Positions 43,878 to 52,739 of a DNA stretch of 64,000 nucleotides are shown here, piece after piece. Origin of the DNA: SAR324 cluster bacterium (lineage in GTDB: Bacteria > SAR324 > NAC60-12); contig JACNJW010000053.1 in NCBI GenBank assembly GCA_014382365.1, positions 62,001 to 126,000 on the forward strand. The letters run 5' to 3'. The notes under the pieces were generated by a model, which saw nothing but the letters and a program-made list of their open reading frames with translations, had not been told where the DNA came from and made no database searches. The position numbers and the translations under genes are program-made. Each line of letters opens with the position of its first letter. Position 1 is the first letter of the stretch.

Positions 43878-45134
43878 ATGAACAAGTGGCTCAGAGTAAT
43901 TGGTATTGGTGAAGATGGTTGGGAAGATTTGTCAGCCTCTGCCCGAGCTTTGTTGTATGAATCTAAAATAGTGCTGGGTGGGGAGCGTCACCTCAGAATG
44001 CTTCCGGAAGACTGGGAGGGTGAACGCATTGTCTGGCCCTCACCGATCCGGGAAGCAGTAACAAAAATTGTTGCCTGGCGACCTGATCCCGCAGAGAAAG
44101 ACTGGAGCGGTGCTGCTGCGCTTCCGGTGGCGATTATGGCTAGTGGGGATCCGCTTTGTTATGGTATTGCGGCCAAATTGTTACGACACATACCTATTGA
44201 TGAAATTTGGATCAAACCTGCTTTGAGTACTTTTACGCAGATCTGTTCAAGAGTTGGCTGGTCACTACCGGATGTAGAGTCTTTGACTATTCATGGTCGA
44301 CCGGTTGAGATGCTGCATCCTTTTGTGCAGCCCGGTGCAAAATTGCTTGTACTGAGCAAAGGTGAAGAAAGTCCAAAACAAGCTGCAGATCTTCTCTCAG
44401 CAAGAGGTTTTGGTAAAAGCAAGATTACGGTATTAGAACATTTGGGCGGCACAAAGGAACGTCAAATTTCTGGACAGGCTGATGACTGGATACATCCAGA
44501 AGGTGCTGCACTCAATGCCATGGCTATTGAATGTCTACCCGACGCACAGGCAAATGTAATTTGCAGAATTCCCGGACTTCCAGATGAAGCATTTTTGCAG
44601 GATGGGCAACTCACAAAACGTGAAATAAGGTCGGTTACTTTATCAAAATTGATGCCCATTGTCGATCATCTTTTGTGGGACATTGGTGCGGGATGCGGTT
44701 CTGTAGCAATCGAGTGGATGCGCAGCAGCCAACGCTGTCAGGCCATCGCAATTGAAAAATCTGCAGCCCGTTTGAAGTTAATTGAACAAAATGCTTTTCA
44801 ATTGGGAGTGCCAATGCTACAGATTGTCCCCGGAAACGCACCTGAGGTTTTGGCGGATCTGCCTGAGCCGGATGCGGTTTTTGTCGGTGGCGGACTCTCT
44901 ACTGGAAACATGCTGGAAACATGCTGGAACGCGCTCAAACCCGGAGGACGTTTAGTTGCCAATGCAGTTACTCTTGAAGGTGAACAAAAATTGCTGCAGT
45001 GGCAAAATGAAAATGTTGATGCAGGAGGAAACTTAACACGGCTCAGTATTTCCCGTGCAGAAACAATTGGTAAATTTCAGGGTTGGAAAACCTTGCGGCC
45101 TGTGACTCAGCTTGCTGTTATTAAATGTTATTAA
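43878..45134 (+). CDS. cobL: Precorrin-6Y C5,15-methyltransferase (CbiE-CbiT fusion)
   Basis: This encodes 418 residues. The N-terminal CbiE tetrapyrrole methylase (about 1-205) has VLGGERHL (32-39) and ASGDPLCYG (89-97) as the SAM-binding loop. The C-terminal CbiT domain (about 240-418) is a Rossmann methyltransferase with WDIGAGCGSVAIEW (267-280) that also decarboxylates. The fusion carries out methylation at C5 and C15 plus loss of the acetate carboxyl. It is followed after only six bases by the inverted repeat of the GxxExxY cassette. Confidence 0.95.
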   Translation: MNKWLRVIGIGEDGWEDLSASARALLYESKIVLGGERHLRMLPEDWEGERIVWPSPIREAVTKIVAWRPDPAEKDWSGAAALPVAIMASGDPLCYGIAAKLLRHIPIDEIWIKPALSTFTQICSRVGWSLPDVESLTIHGRPVEMLHPFVQPGAKLLVLSKGEESPKQAADLLSARGFGKSKITVLEHLGGTKERQISGQADDWIHPEGAALNAMAIECLPDAQANVICRIPGLPDEAFLQDGQLTKREIRSVTLSKLMPIVDHLLWDIGAGCGSVAIEWMRSSQRCQAIAIEKSAARLKLIEQNAFQLGVPMLQIVPGNAPEVLADLPEPDAVFVGGGLSTGNMLETCWNALKPGGRLVANAVTLEGEQKLLQWQNENVDAGGNLTRLSISRAETIGKFQGWKTLRPVTQLAVIKCY

Positions 45135-45140
45135 TCGAAT

Positions 45141-45588
45141 ATTTCACCACTGAGTCACAGAATGCACAGAGATGGAATTAAATAAAATATCAGAAGACAT
45201 TATCGGATCAGCGATAGAAGTTCATAAAATACTAGGTCCCTGACTGCTGGAATCTGCTTACGAAGAATGTTTGTGTAGAGAGTTGAAGTCTCGAAAAATC
45301 TCATATAAAAGACAATTATCACTACCTCTGGAATATAAGGGGAGGTCATTAGACTGTGGATATAGGTTGGATCTATTGTTCTCAAATACTATTGTTGTTG
45401 AGCTTAAAGCTGTCTCAAAGATTGAGCCTGTCCATGAGGCACAATTACTCACATACATGAAATTAGGAGGATGGAAATTAGGATTGCTTATCAATTTCAA
45501 TGTCCCTCTATTGAAAAATGGAATTAGAAGAAGAATACTTTAAACTCTCTGTGCTCTCTGTGTTCTCTGTGACTCTGTGGTGAAAAAT
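45141..45588. mobile_element. Inverted-repeat-flanked cassette containing a GxxExxY gene
   Basis: The left end TTTCACCACTGAGTCACAGA (45142-45161) is an inverted repeat of the right end: the reverse complement of the tract at 45565-45586 reads TTTCACCACAGAGTCACAGA, 19 of 20 matching. Beyond this, both ends contain further CACAGAG repeats. The broken GxxExxY reading frame fills the space between. No transposase is present, so it could have moved in trans or by an unknown route. The unit lies between cobL and cobI, inside an otherwise collinear cobalamin gene run. Confidence 0.65.
45172..45543 (+). pseudogene. GxxExxY-family protein, broken by one in-frame stop
   Basis: From the ATG at 45172 the frame reads the N-terminus MELNKISEDIIGSAIEVHKI then LGP, then a TGA at 45241-45243, then [14 protein letters not shown] and onward to the stop at 45543. 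Relatives have LGPGLLESAYE at this point, so a single GGA to TGA change explains the break. The rest ([38 protein letters not shown]) is intact and matches the family. These small proteins resemble restriction-endonuclease-fold or PD-(D/E)xK-like proteins; the function is not established. Readthrough or a sequencing error cannot be excluded. Confidence 0.8.
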
Positions 45589-46305
45589 AATTCGGGAATT
45601 TTATACGGAATAGGTGTTGGTCCGGGTGATCCGGAACTGTTGACTCTGAAAGCCAACCGCCTGATCAATGAGTGTGATGTTTTGGCTTACCCTGCACCGG
45701 AGGTCGGTGATGGTCTGGCCCTGCAGATTGTGCGTCCTTTGTTGAGTAATGAACCGGATTTATTTCCACTCCGACTGCCGATTGCAGTTTCACCTTTTCC
45801 TGCACAACAAGCCTACGATCAAGCTGCAAAGATTTTGGAAATTCCACTTGAGTCCGGAAAATCAGTGGCCGTTATCTGCGAAGGAGACCCTTTCTTTTAT
45901 GGCTCGTTTATGTATTTGTTTGAGCGGCTGGCAAAGAAATTCAAGACTGAAATAGTACCCGGAGTTTCTTCGCCAATGGCTTGTGCTGCAATCTTAAAAA
46001 CCCCACTTGTTTCTCGTAATGAAATTTTGACGATTCTTCCGGGCCCTCTTGAAGAAAAAGAACTTGAACGACGTTTGTTAGAAACAGATGCTGCAGCGAT
46101 TATGAAGGTAGGACGGCATCTGCCGAAAATCAGGAGAGTTCTGCGGCATTTGAGGCTAGAACATTGTGCGCAATATGTTGAGCATGCCACCATGCAGAAT
46201 CAACAGATCATTCCAATCGAAAATCTTGAAGCACAAGATGTTCCATATTTTTCAATGATTCTTGTCCGAAAAAAGGTAAGCCCAATCATGGTTGGTGCAT
46301 TATGA
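45577..46305 (+). CDS. cobI: Precorrin-2 C20-methyltransferase
   Basis: This encodes 242 residues of the tetrapyrrole methylase family. It methylates C20 of precorrin-2 (or cobalt-sirohydrochlorin). GIGVGPGDPELLTLKA (11-26), VICEGDPFFYGSFMYL and VPGVSSPMACAA are the family motifs. The only usable start is GTG-GTG at 45577, since no other ATG/GTG/TTG lies before the conserved GIGVGPG. These start bases belong to the right inverted repeat of the cassette, and no Shine-Dalgarno is seen. It overlaps the next gene by 4 bases (ATGA). Confidence 0.95.
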   Translation: MVKNNSGILYGIGVGPGDPELLTLKANRLINECDVLAYPAPEVGDGLALQIVRPLLSNEPDLFPLRLPIAVSPFPAQQAYDQAAKILEIPLESGKSVAVICEGDPFFYGSFMYLFERLAKKFKTEIVPGVSSPMACAAILKTPLVSRNEILTILPGPLEEKELERRLLETDAAAIMKVGRHLPKIRRVLRHLRLEHCAQYVEHATMQNQQIIPIENLEAQDVPYFSMILVRKKVSPIMVGAL

Positions 46306-48311
46306 ATCAGCGGATAGTAGTTTTTTGTTTGGGAACAAGCGCGTTGCCGCTGGCAAAAAAAATTGTAGCAGAGTTTGGTGCAGAACTGCATGCTAAGGCA
46401 GACCGAATTTCAAATCAAAGTCCTGAACTGGAAGTAGATGTTTTGTTCACAGATGCCATGAAGCATCTTGAATTTTTGTTTCGCGAAGGTGCGGCAATTG
46501 TTGGAGTCTGTGCTTCTGCAGTTTTGATTCGCGGAGTCGCAGGTGCTTTGGTAAACAAGCTCGACGAACCACCTGTGATTGCGGTGGCGGAGGATGGAAG
46601 TTCGGTTGTTCCATTGCTCGGTGGACATCATGGAGCAAACGCACTGGCTCGAAAAATTGGAAAATTAATCGGAGTCACACCGGCTGTAACGACAGCAGGA
46701 GATTTGCGTTTTGGCATTGCATTGGACGAACCACCACAAGGTTTTGTGTTGACTAATCCGGAAGACGTGAAGGTGTTCACTGCAGAACTTTTGGCAGGCG
46801 CAGCAGTATCGCTTTCTCCGGAAACTAAATCCTTTACTCCGGATTTAGTTCAAAAAGAAAAAACGTCAACCCCGGATTTTTTGCCTGAAAGCAAAACGGT
46901 AGTCGCGGATTACCTGCCGGGTTTTTACGAATGGATGCAGGAAAGCCGCTTGCCTTTTACAGAAAATGCAAAGCTGCGGATATCGTTAAGCACGGATCCA
47001 GTTTCTGGAAATGCCGAACATTTGATTTTTTGTCCAGCAGCAGAACTGCCCTTAAAAAATGTTGTTGTTGGCGTAGGTTGCGAGCGTGGGACAGAGCCTA
47101 AAGAGTTGATTTCACTTGTCCGGAAAACATTGGCGGAAAATGAGATTGCTCCTGAAAGAGTCGCGCTGGTGGTTTCGCTGGATCTCAAATCCGATGAACA
47201 TGCGGTTCATGCATTAGCAGCATATTTTACGGAAATTTCAGGAGCCGAATGTCCAGCGCGATTTTTTGATGCGGCGACTTTGGAAGCGCAAACTCCGGAT
47301 CTTCAAAATCCTTCAGAAATTGTTTTTCAGGAAGTCGGTTGTCACGGAGTTGCTGAAGGTGCGGCTCTGGCTGCAGTTGCGGCTTCCGGAAGCTCCACTG
47401 CCAACGGGAAATTGCTGGTAGCAAAGATAAAATCTAATAGAGCAACATGTGCAGTTGCGGAAGCGGAAAATTTACTTGATCCAAACAAAATAGGACGTGC
47501 GCAAGGTACGCTTTTTATCGTCGGAACTGGACCGGGAACTCCTGAATGGAGACTTCCGGAAGCTGAAAAAATGCTCCGGAAATCCACTGATTGGGTTGGT
47601 TACGGACTTTATCTGGACTTGATTGCTGATTTGCACAACGGTCAGAAATTACACTACTTTGATTTGGGTCAGGAAGAAGTGCGGGTACGCCATGCTTTGA
47701 ATCTGGCTGCAGAAGGTAAAACTGTGGCCCTGATTTCATCTGGAGATCCGGGAATTTATGCCATGGCCACCTTGGTTTTTGAATTGCTGGAAACTGGCAG
47801 ATCCAGCACAGTCACTATGTCCAGCAGTAAAGAAGATTCTTCTCTAAAATGGCAGCGAATTAAAGTTGAGGTAACTCCTGGAATTTCTGCTTTGCAGGCT
47901 GCAAGTGCCAGAATTGGTGCACCGCTTGGTCATGATTTCTGTACGATTTCGCTTTCAGATTTACTCACGCCGTGGGAAACGATTGAACGTCGGATTCGTG
48001 CTGCAGCCGAAGGTGATTTTGTGATTGCTTTCTACAATCCTGTTTCGCAAAGACGTGCCACCCAGCTGGCTCAGGCGAAGGAGATTTTACTGAAACACAG
48101 ACCTGCGGAAACACCTGTTGTTTTGGCCAGAAATCTTGGACGCAAAGAAGAGCAGTTGAGAGTCGTTTCCTTAGAAAAATTGGACCCAACTCAAGTTGAT
48201 ATGCTGACGGTAGTTCTGGTAGGCTCCAGCCAAACCCGCCAACTGCAACTGCCAAACGGTGAGGTCAGGGTTTATACTCCTCGTGGTTATGCGGATAAAA
48301 CAAAAGACTGA
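46302..48311 (+). CDS. cobJ: CbiG-CobJ fusion (cobalt-precorrin-5A hydrolase / precorrin-3B C17-methyltransferase)
   Basis: This encodes 669 residues. The CbiG part (about 1-385) has the N-domain GVCASAVLIRGVAGALVNK (68-86), AVAEDGSSVVPLLGGHHGAN (94-113) and the C-domain VVGVGCERGTEPKELI (255-270). The CobJ methylase (402-669) starts GTLFIVGTGPGTPEW and has SSGDPGIYAMA and TPGISALQAASARIGAPLG. Between the two CbiG domains is a linker of three degenerate 11-residue repeats (174-206, each around TPDxL). The fusion would both contract the ring at C17/C20 and open the ring-A lactone of cobalt-precorrin-5A. It overlaps cobI by 4 bases. Confidence 0.93.
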   Translation: MNQRIVVFCLGTSALPLAKKIVAEFGAELHAKADRISNQSPELEVDVLFTDAMKHLEFLFREGAAIVGVCASAVLIRGVAGALVNKLDEPPVIAVAEDGSSVVPLLGGHHGANALARKIGKLIGVTPAVTTAGDLRFGIALDEPPQGFVLTNPEDVKVFTAELLAGAAVSLSPETKSFTPDLVQKEKTSTPDFLPESKTVVADYLPGFYEWMQESRLPFTENAKLRISLSTDPVSGNAEHLIFCPAAELPLKNVVVGVGCERGTEPKELISLVRKTLAENEIAPERVALVVSLDLKSDEHAVHALAAYFTEISGAECPARFFDAATLEAQTPDLQNPSEIVFQEVGCHGVAEGAALAAVAASGSSTANGKLLVAKIKSNRATCAVAEAENLLDPNKIGRAQGTLFIVGTGPGTPEWRLPEAEKMLRKSTDWVGYGLYLDLIADLHNGQKLHYFDLGQEEVRVRHALNLAAEGKTVALISSGDPGIYAMATLVFELLETGRSSTVTMSSSKEDSSLKWQRIKVEVTPGISALQAASARIGAPLGHDFCTISLSDLLTPWETIERRIRAAAEGDFVIAFYNPVSQRRATQLAQAKEILLKHRPAETPVVLARNLGRKEEQLRVVSLEKLDPTQVDMLTVVLVGSSQTRQLQLPNGEVRVYTPRGYADKTKD

Positions 48312-48362
48312 AAATACGAATTTAATATTCTGCTCTCAAAAACTGGAACATAAATAAACTAA

Positions 48363-48496
48363 TGATGGCTTCGTAAATAGTAGTCATTCCTGCGAAGGGG
48401 GGAATCCAGGAACTTGTAAGTATCTGAAATTATGGATTCCCGCCTTCGCAGGAATGACAAAATAGTATACCATTTAGGCTTTTTACGGTTTCATCA
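48363..48496. repeat. MITE-like inverted-repeat element, family A, copy 2
   Basis: The element starts TGATGGCTTCGTAAATAG and ends TTTTTACGGTTTCATCA, giving outer inverted repeats TGATG...CGTAAA-AG. Inside, GTCATTCCTGCGAAGG (from 48383) and its partner CCTTCGCAGGAATGAC (to 48458) form a near-perfect long dyad. ACTAA occurs on both flanks (ending at 48362 and starting at 48497), a possible 5-bp target duplication. It lies between cobJ and cobM, so it interrupts the cobalamin run without a gene. Confidence 0.7.
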
Positions 48497-48514
48497 ACTA
48501 ATAATTAGATTAAA

Positions 48515-49288
48515 ATGACAGTACACTTTATAGGTGCAGGACCGGGGGCACCGGATTTGATCACAATTCGTGGACGTGACTTAATCGCAAAATGTCAGGT
48601 TTGCCTTTATGCAGGTTCTTTAGTTCCACAGGAAGTGGTGGCTTTTGCACCACAGGGTGCGTTAGTACGGGACACAGCGCCGCTGAATTTGGATGAAATA
48701 ATTGCCGAAATTAAAACTGCGCATGATGCGGGTAAAGATGTAGCACGTGTGCATTCCGGAGACCCTTCAATTTACGGAGCGACTGCAGAACAAATGCGAA
48801 GGCTGGATGAACTTGGAATTCCGTATGACGTTACTCCAGGAGTTCCGGCATTTGCGGCGGCGGCGGCGGAATTAAAACAGGAATTGACTCTGCCGGAAAT
48901 CAGTCAAACCATCATTGCAACCCGCACAAGCATGCACGCCTCCGCAATGCCGGAAGGTGAAAAACTCGCAAAACTGGCAGCGATAGGCGCAACTCTGGCC
49001 ATTCACCTATCTGTTCGAAATCTCAAGTTTGTGCAGGATGAACTGATTCCGCATTATGGTGAGGATTGTCCGGTTGTGGTGGCTTATCGGGTGACTTGGC
49101 CGGATCAAGAGTTTATTCACGGAACACTCGCTGACATACGTGAAAAAATGCGAAAATCGAAAATCAGCCGCACTGCTTTAATTATGGTCGGTAGAGTTTT
49201 TGCTGAACATAATTTCCGTGACAGTGCCCTCTACGATCCGCAGCATGTTCATGTGTTAAGGCCAAAGAAGAAATCATTAAAAAAATGA
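48515..49288 (+). CDS. cobM: Precorrin-4 C11-methyltransferase
   Basis: This encodes 257 residues of the tetrapyrrole methylase family, CobM/CbiF type. It starts MTVHFIGAGPGAPDLITIRG (SAM-binding N-terminus), then CLYAGSLVPQEVVAFAP, VHSGDPSIYGATAEQMR and VTPGVPAFAAAAAEL, all characteristic of the C11 methylase. It is 204 bases from cobJ, with the repeat element between them. It is the last plus-strand biosynthetic gene before the RND exporter. Confidence 0.96.
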   Translation: MTVHFIGAGPGAPDLITIRGRDLIAKCQVCLYAGSLVPQEVVAFAPQGALVRDTAPLNLDEIIAEIKTAHDAGKDVARVHSGDPSIYGATAEQMRRLDELGIPYDVTPGVPAFAAAAAELKQELTLPEISQTIIATRTSMHASAMPEGEKLAKLAAIGATLAIHLSVRNLKFVQDELIPHYGEDCPVVVAYRVTWPDQEFIHGTLADIREKMRKSKISRTALIMVGRVFAEHNFRDSALYDPQHVHVLRPKKKSLKK

Positions 49289-49414
49289 TGGCCAATTTTG
49301 AAATTCATTTTGAGTTGTTTTGACTTTCGCATTCGCTAAACTTAAATTTTTGTGTAAAACTTCGCGCGATAAACATGTGGTCATATCTACTTCAAACCTT
49401 GAAGCATCAGATCG

Positions 49415-51880
49415 GTGATAAGACGGTTAAACCTTTTTTTTGAAATTCTACCGGAAAAGCTGCGTCCCTGGCGCTGGTGGGTGTTACTGCTGTACGTGAT
49501 CCTGATGTTTTTTCTGGCAGCAGGAATTCCTCGATTCGCTTTCTCCTGGGCGAATGATGATATGTTCGGCAAAGATGATCCGGTACAAATTTCGCTGGAC
49601 AGGATTAAGGATCTCTTCGGCGGCACGGTGACTCTCGGTATGGTTTATCAACCTGTGGACGGGGATCTGTTTTCAGCAAGAAGCCTTGGTGCTTTAAAGA
49701 ATATTCATGATGTGCTTGATGGAGAATCCGCACGAGGAGAAAATGATCCGGAAAATTCTCTGCGTTTTCTGACTGAAGTTGAATCCCTGATCAACACCAG
49801 CTTTACTGAAGTAGATGGAGACAGCATCCGCTTTCGCGACTTCATCGGTGAGGAACTGCCACAGAGTGCAGAACAAAGTCGGTTGCTGCGCGAACAAGCC
49901 CTCAAGGAGCCTGAGTATCCGCGTGTTCTGCTTGCGGACAACTTGGAGTATGGAATGCTGGTGTTGAGAACGAACCTTGATGCCGTTCCGCTTGAAGACA
50001 ATGAACTCGACGCACTGGAAGGATTTGATGAAAACGGGCTTGAAGGACAGGGCGCACAGGAACCGCAATTTGTCGAACACGGACTGGTGGATTATGCGGA
50101 TTTTGAAAAACAAGTCTGGAGTCTGCTGAGTGAAGAACGATTTAGCAAGGATCTTGTGTTCATGCATCCTGGTTGGGGTGCATTCTATCAGAACGATGTC
50201 TGGGCAGTGGAATATCAGTGGGCGCTTGTCATTTCGCTCATTTTCAGTCTACTGCTGACCTGGCTGCTGTTAGGTTCCTTACGTGCGGTTATCTGGCCGA
50301 TTGTGATTTTTGTTTCAAGTATTGTCGGAGTTCTCGGTCTGGCAGGTTGGACGGGCTGGCCTATTGACCTTTCGCTCTACATTGCATTCGGATTGGTCAG
50401 TGTAGCCGCAATTGCCGACGTGGTGCACGTATTATCAGGATACCTGTTTTTTCATCAACAGGGAAAGCATCACAGTGAAGTACTACGCTCTGTCTTCAGC
50501 AGAACTGCGCTGGCCTGTCTGCTGACAAGCATAACCACTGCAATTGGAGTTTTTTCCCTCTTTTTCATCAAGCTGCGTGTAATCCAAACGATGGGTTTGC
50601 TGGGTGGTATTGGGGTTTTGTTTGCTTTTATGCTGACCATCTTTCTGCTTCCCGTCCTCTTGAACTGGTTCCCACCGCGTCCTCCGAAAAGCAATGAAAT
50701 GCCTGAAGTCACTCTGCTGCTGCGTATTGTTAAGCGCTTGCTAAGCAGGATTGAAAGAGTGAGTGCGGATTATCCGAAAGGTGTTATTGTTTTTTTCGCT
50801 GCAGCAGGACTATTGCTGATTCTTGGAATATCCAGGATTGAAATTGACACAGTATTTTCTGAATATTATCCGCCGGAATCGCCAGTGCGCAGGACGATAA
50901 GCTTAATGGATGAGCAGTTCCTCGGCACGGGAAATATGGAAATCCTGCTCGAAACTGAATCAGCGGGTGCCTTTCGAGATCCGGAAGTGCTTCTTGCACT
51001 GGAAGAAGTCAAACAATGGCTTGAGAGAAACTATCCGGAACTGGTTACTCATAACTGGACGCTGAACAATCAACTCAAACAGACTCACCGCAAACTGAAG
51101 GAAAATCGCGAAGAATACTATACTGTACCCGACAATCCTGAACTTGTGTCACAGTTGCTGGTTTTAATCGAAGGAGGTGATTACGAAAACCTGGAACGCT
51201 TGGTTTCGTTGGATTATGCAAATGCGAGAATGAGTATCTCACTGAAAACAATCGGCTCGAAAAAATCGGTTGAACTGCTCAAAGTTGTTCAACCTGAAAT
51301 TGAAAAAATTCTCTCGCCTCTGAAGGTGCGTTATCCCGAACTGAAGGTGACATTAACCGGCGGAGTTGGAGCGTGGGCCAGAGTTTTTGATGCAATCAGC
51401 TGGTCGCAAATCCAAAGTTTCGGACTGGCATTCCTTATTATCTCGCTGATCATGTTTGGCATTTTCGGTTCAGTGAAACTAGGATTGGTGGCAATTCTGC
51501 CGAATACTTTTCCGATACTGACAGTGTTTGGGCTGATGGGCTGGCTGGACTTTAATCTTGATATTACCACGTTGATGACCGCACCAATCATCATCGGAAT
51601 TGCCGTGGATGACACGATTCATTTTATCACACACTACCGATTGTCACTGCTCAAGGGGGCAAACATTTCCGAGGCGATCCATGCCACTCTCCAGGAAGTA
51701 GGGCAGGCAATTATTTTCACAACCTTGATACTGATGTCGATATTTCTTTTCTTTATCCCGGTGAGTCACGTTGGTGTTTCACGCTTCAGTATTCTCGCAG
51801 TGATCGCGGTCTTTTCAGCTCTTCTTGCAGACCTGTTTTTGCTTCCGGCGCTTTGCCGGCTATTACGGGTACGGGTTTAG
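49415..51880 (+). CDS. RND/MMPL superfamily exporter
   Basis: This encodes 821 residues from a GTG. Two RND repeats are each one helix, a large periplasmic domain and five more helices. The first helix is about 24-42 and the first membrane block about 255-405. The second starts near 445 (VIVFFAAAGLLLILGISRI) and ends with a block from about 655. GIAVDDTIHFITHY (around 728-741) is the acidic ion-coupling motif; the equivalent first-half segment is AIADVVHVLSGYLFF. The layout suits MMPL/hopanoid-type exporters. No membrane-fusion or outer-membrane partner is adjacent. Its position inside the cobalamin gene run is unusual. Confidence 0.85.
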   Translation: MIRRLNLFFEILPEKLRPWRWWVLLLYVILMFFLAAGIPRFAFSWANDDMFGKDDPVQISLDRIKDLFGGTVTLGMVYQPVDGDLFSARSLGALKNIHDVLDGESARGENDPENSLRFLTEVESLINTSFTEVDGDSIRFRDFIGEELPQSAEQSRLLREQALKEPEYPRVLLADNLEYGMLVLRTNLDAVPLEDNELDALEGFDENGLEGQGAQEPQFVEHGLVDYADFEKQVWSLLSEERFSKDLVFMHPGWGAFYQNDVWAVEYQWALVISLIFSLLLTWLLLGSLRAVIWPIVIFVSSIVGVLGLAGWTGWPIDLSLYIAFGLVSVAAIADVVHVLSGYLFFHQQGKHHSEVLRSVFSRTALACLLTSITTAIGVFSLFFIKLRVIQTMGLLGGIGVLFAFMLTIFLLPVLLNWFPPRPPKSNEMPEVTLLLRIVKRLLSRIERVSADYPKGVIVFFAAAGLLLILGISRIEIDTVFSEYYPPESPVRRTISLMDEQFLGTGNMEILLETESAGAFRDPEVLLALEEVKQWLERNYPELVTHNWTLNNQLKQTHRKLKENREEYYTVPDNPELVSQLLVLIEGGDYENLERLVSLDYANARMSISLKTIGSKKSVELLKVVQPEIEKILSPLKVRYPELKVTLTGGVGAWARVFDAISWSQIQSFGLAFLIISLIMFGIFGSVKLGLVAILPNTFPILTVFGLMGWLDFNLDITTLMTAPIIIGIAVDDTIHFITHYRLSLLKGANISEAIHATLQEVGQAIIFTTLILMSIFLFFIPVSHVGVSRFSILAVIAVFSALLADLFLLPALCRLLRVRV

Positions 51881-51899
51881 TTAAGCAAATAATCAGTTT

Positions 51900-52739
51900 T
51901 CACACCGATTTGTGTTGAACTATCCATTCCAACACTTGATTTACTTGCAGGCATAGATCAGCGGAATTCACTGCCGGTCTGTCGAGCATCACTACCGGAA
52001 TTTTCAATTTACGGGCTGCTTCAATTTTTGCGTAGGTAGAATCACCGCCGCTGTTCTTGCTAACCAGTAGTGTCACACCATATTGCCGAAACAGGGCAAG
52101 CTCATGTTCCAGAGAGAAAGGCCCGCGTGCCTGTAAAAAAGTTGCATTTTCCCAAGCGGAAATTCCGGTTGCTGATGTAACACTTTGCGGCAGCTCCACC
52201 GTGCGTACCACAAAGTTACAGGTACTGCATTGTTGAAAAATTTCTAAGCCTCGATTTCCAGTTGTCAAAAAAACAACCGGTGCTGATAATTCGGGGTACG
52301 ATATTTCAATTTCGTTTTTTAAAAATTCAGCAGCGGTAGGCAAATCCGCAACCTCAATCCATTGATCTCCGGAATGTTTTAGCCATGGCGGACGTGTCAA
52401 ACGTAAATACGCTAAACCAAGTTCTGTTGCCGCCGCAAGTGCGTTTTCACTGATTTGTATTGCATAAGGATGGGTGGCGTTGATCAGCAGTGAAATATTT
52501 TCCTGCTGCAGATAATTGTGCAAACCGGTTTTGCCGTCTACACCAGACGTTTTGGAAAAACCGCCGATCCGTACTTCTCCAGCAGGAAGTTTTGGATTAC
52601 CAGTTACACCGGCCAGTGAAGTAATGACAGTCAACTGTTCGCTAGAATATTGTGAGACCAGCCTTTCTGCAAGTTTGTAGGCTTCACTGGTGCCGCCCAG
52701 AATTAAAAGTTTTTCAGGCATTGTTTTCGGCTTCACCAA
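51900..52739 (-). CDS. cobK: Precorrin-6A reductase
   Basis: This encodes 279 residues, CobK/CbiJ. It reduces the C18-C19 bond of precorrin-6A with NADPH. It starts LLILGGTSEAYKLAERLVSQ (nucleotide-binding), then HNYLQQENISLLINATHPYAIQISENA (split for reading), VVFLTTGNRGLEIF and LLVSKNSGGDSTYAKIEAAR, which match the family closely. On the minus strand it follows cbiD with a 26-base overlap, so the two are coupled. It is convergent to the RND gene (19-base gap). Confidence 0.93.
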   Translation of the reverse strand: MVKPKTMPEKLLILGGTSEAYKLAERLVSQYSSEQLTVITSLAGVTGNPKLPAGEVRIGGFSKTSGVDGKTGLHNYLQQENISLLINATHPYAIQISENALAAATELGLAYLRLTRPPWLKHSGDQWIEVADLPTAAEFLKNEIEISYPELSAPVVFLTTGNRGLEIFQQCSTCNFVVRTVELPQSVTSATGISAWENATFLQARGPFSLEHELALFRQYGVTLLVSKNSGGDSTYAKIEAARKLKIPVVMLDRPAVNSADLCLQVNQVLEWIVQHKSV

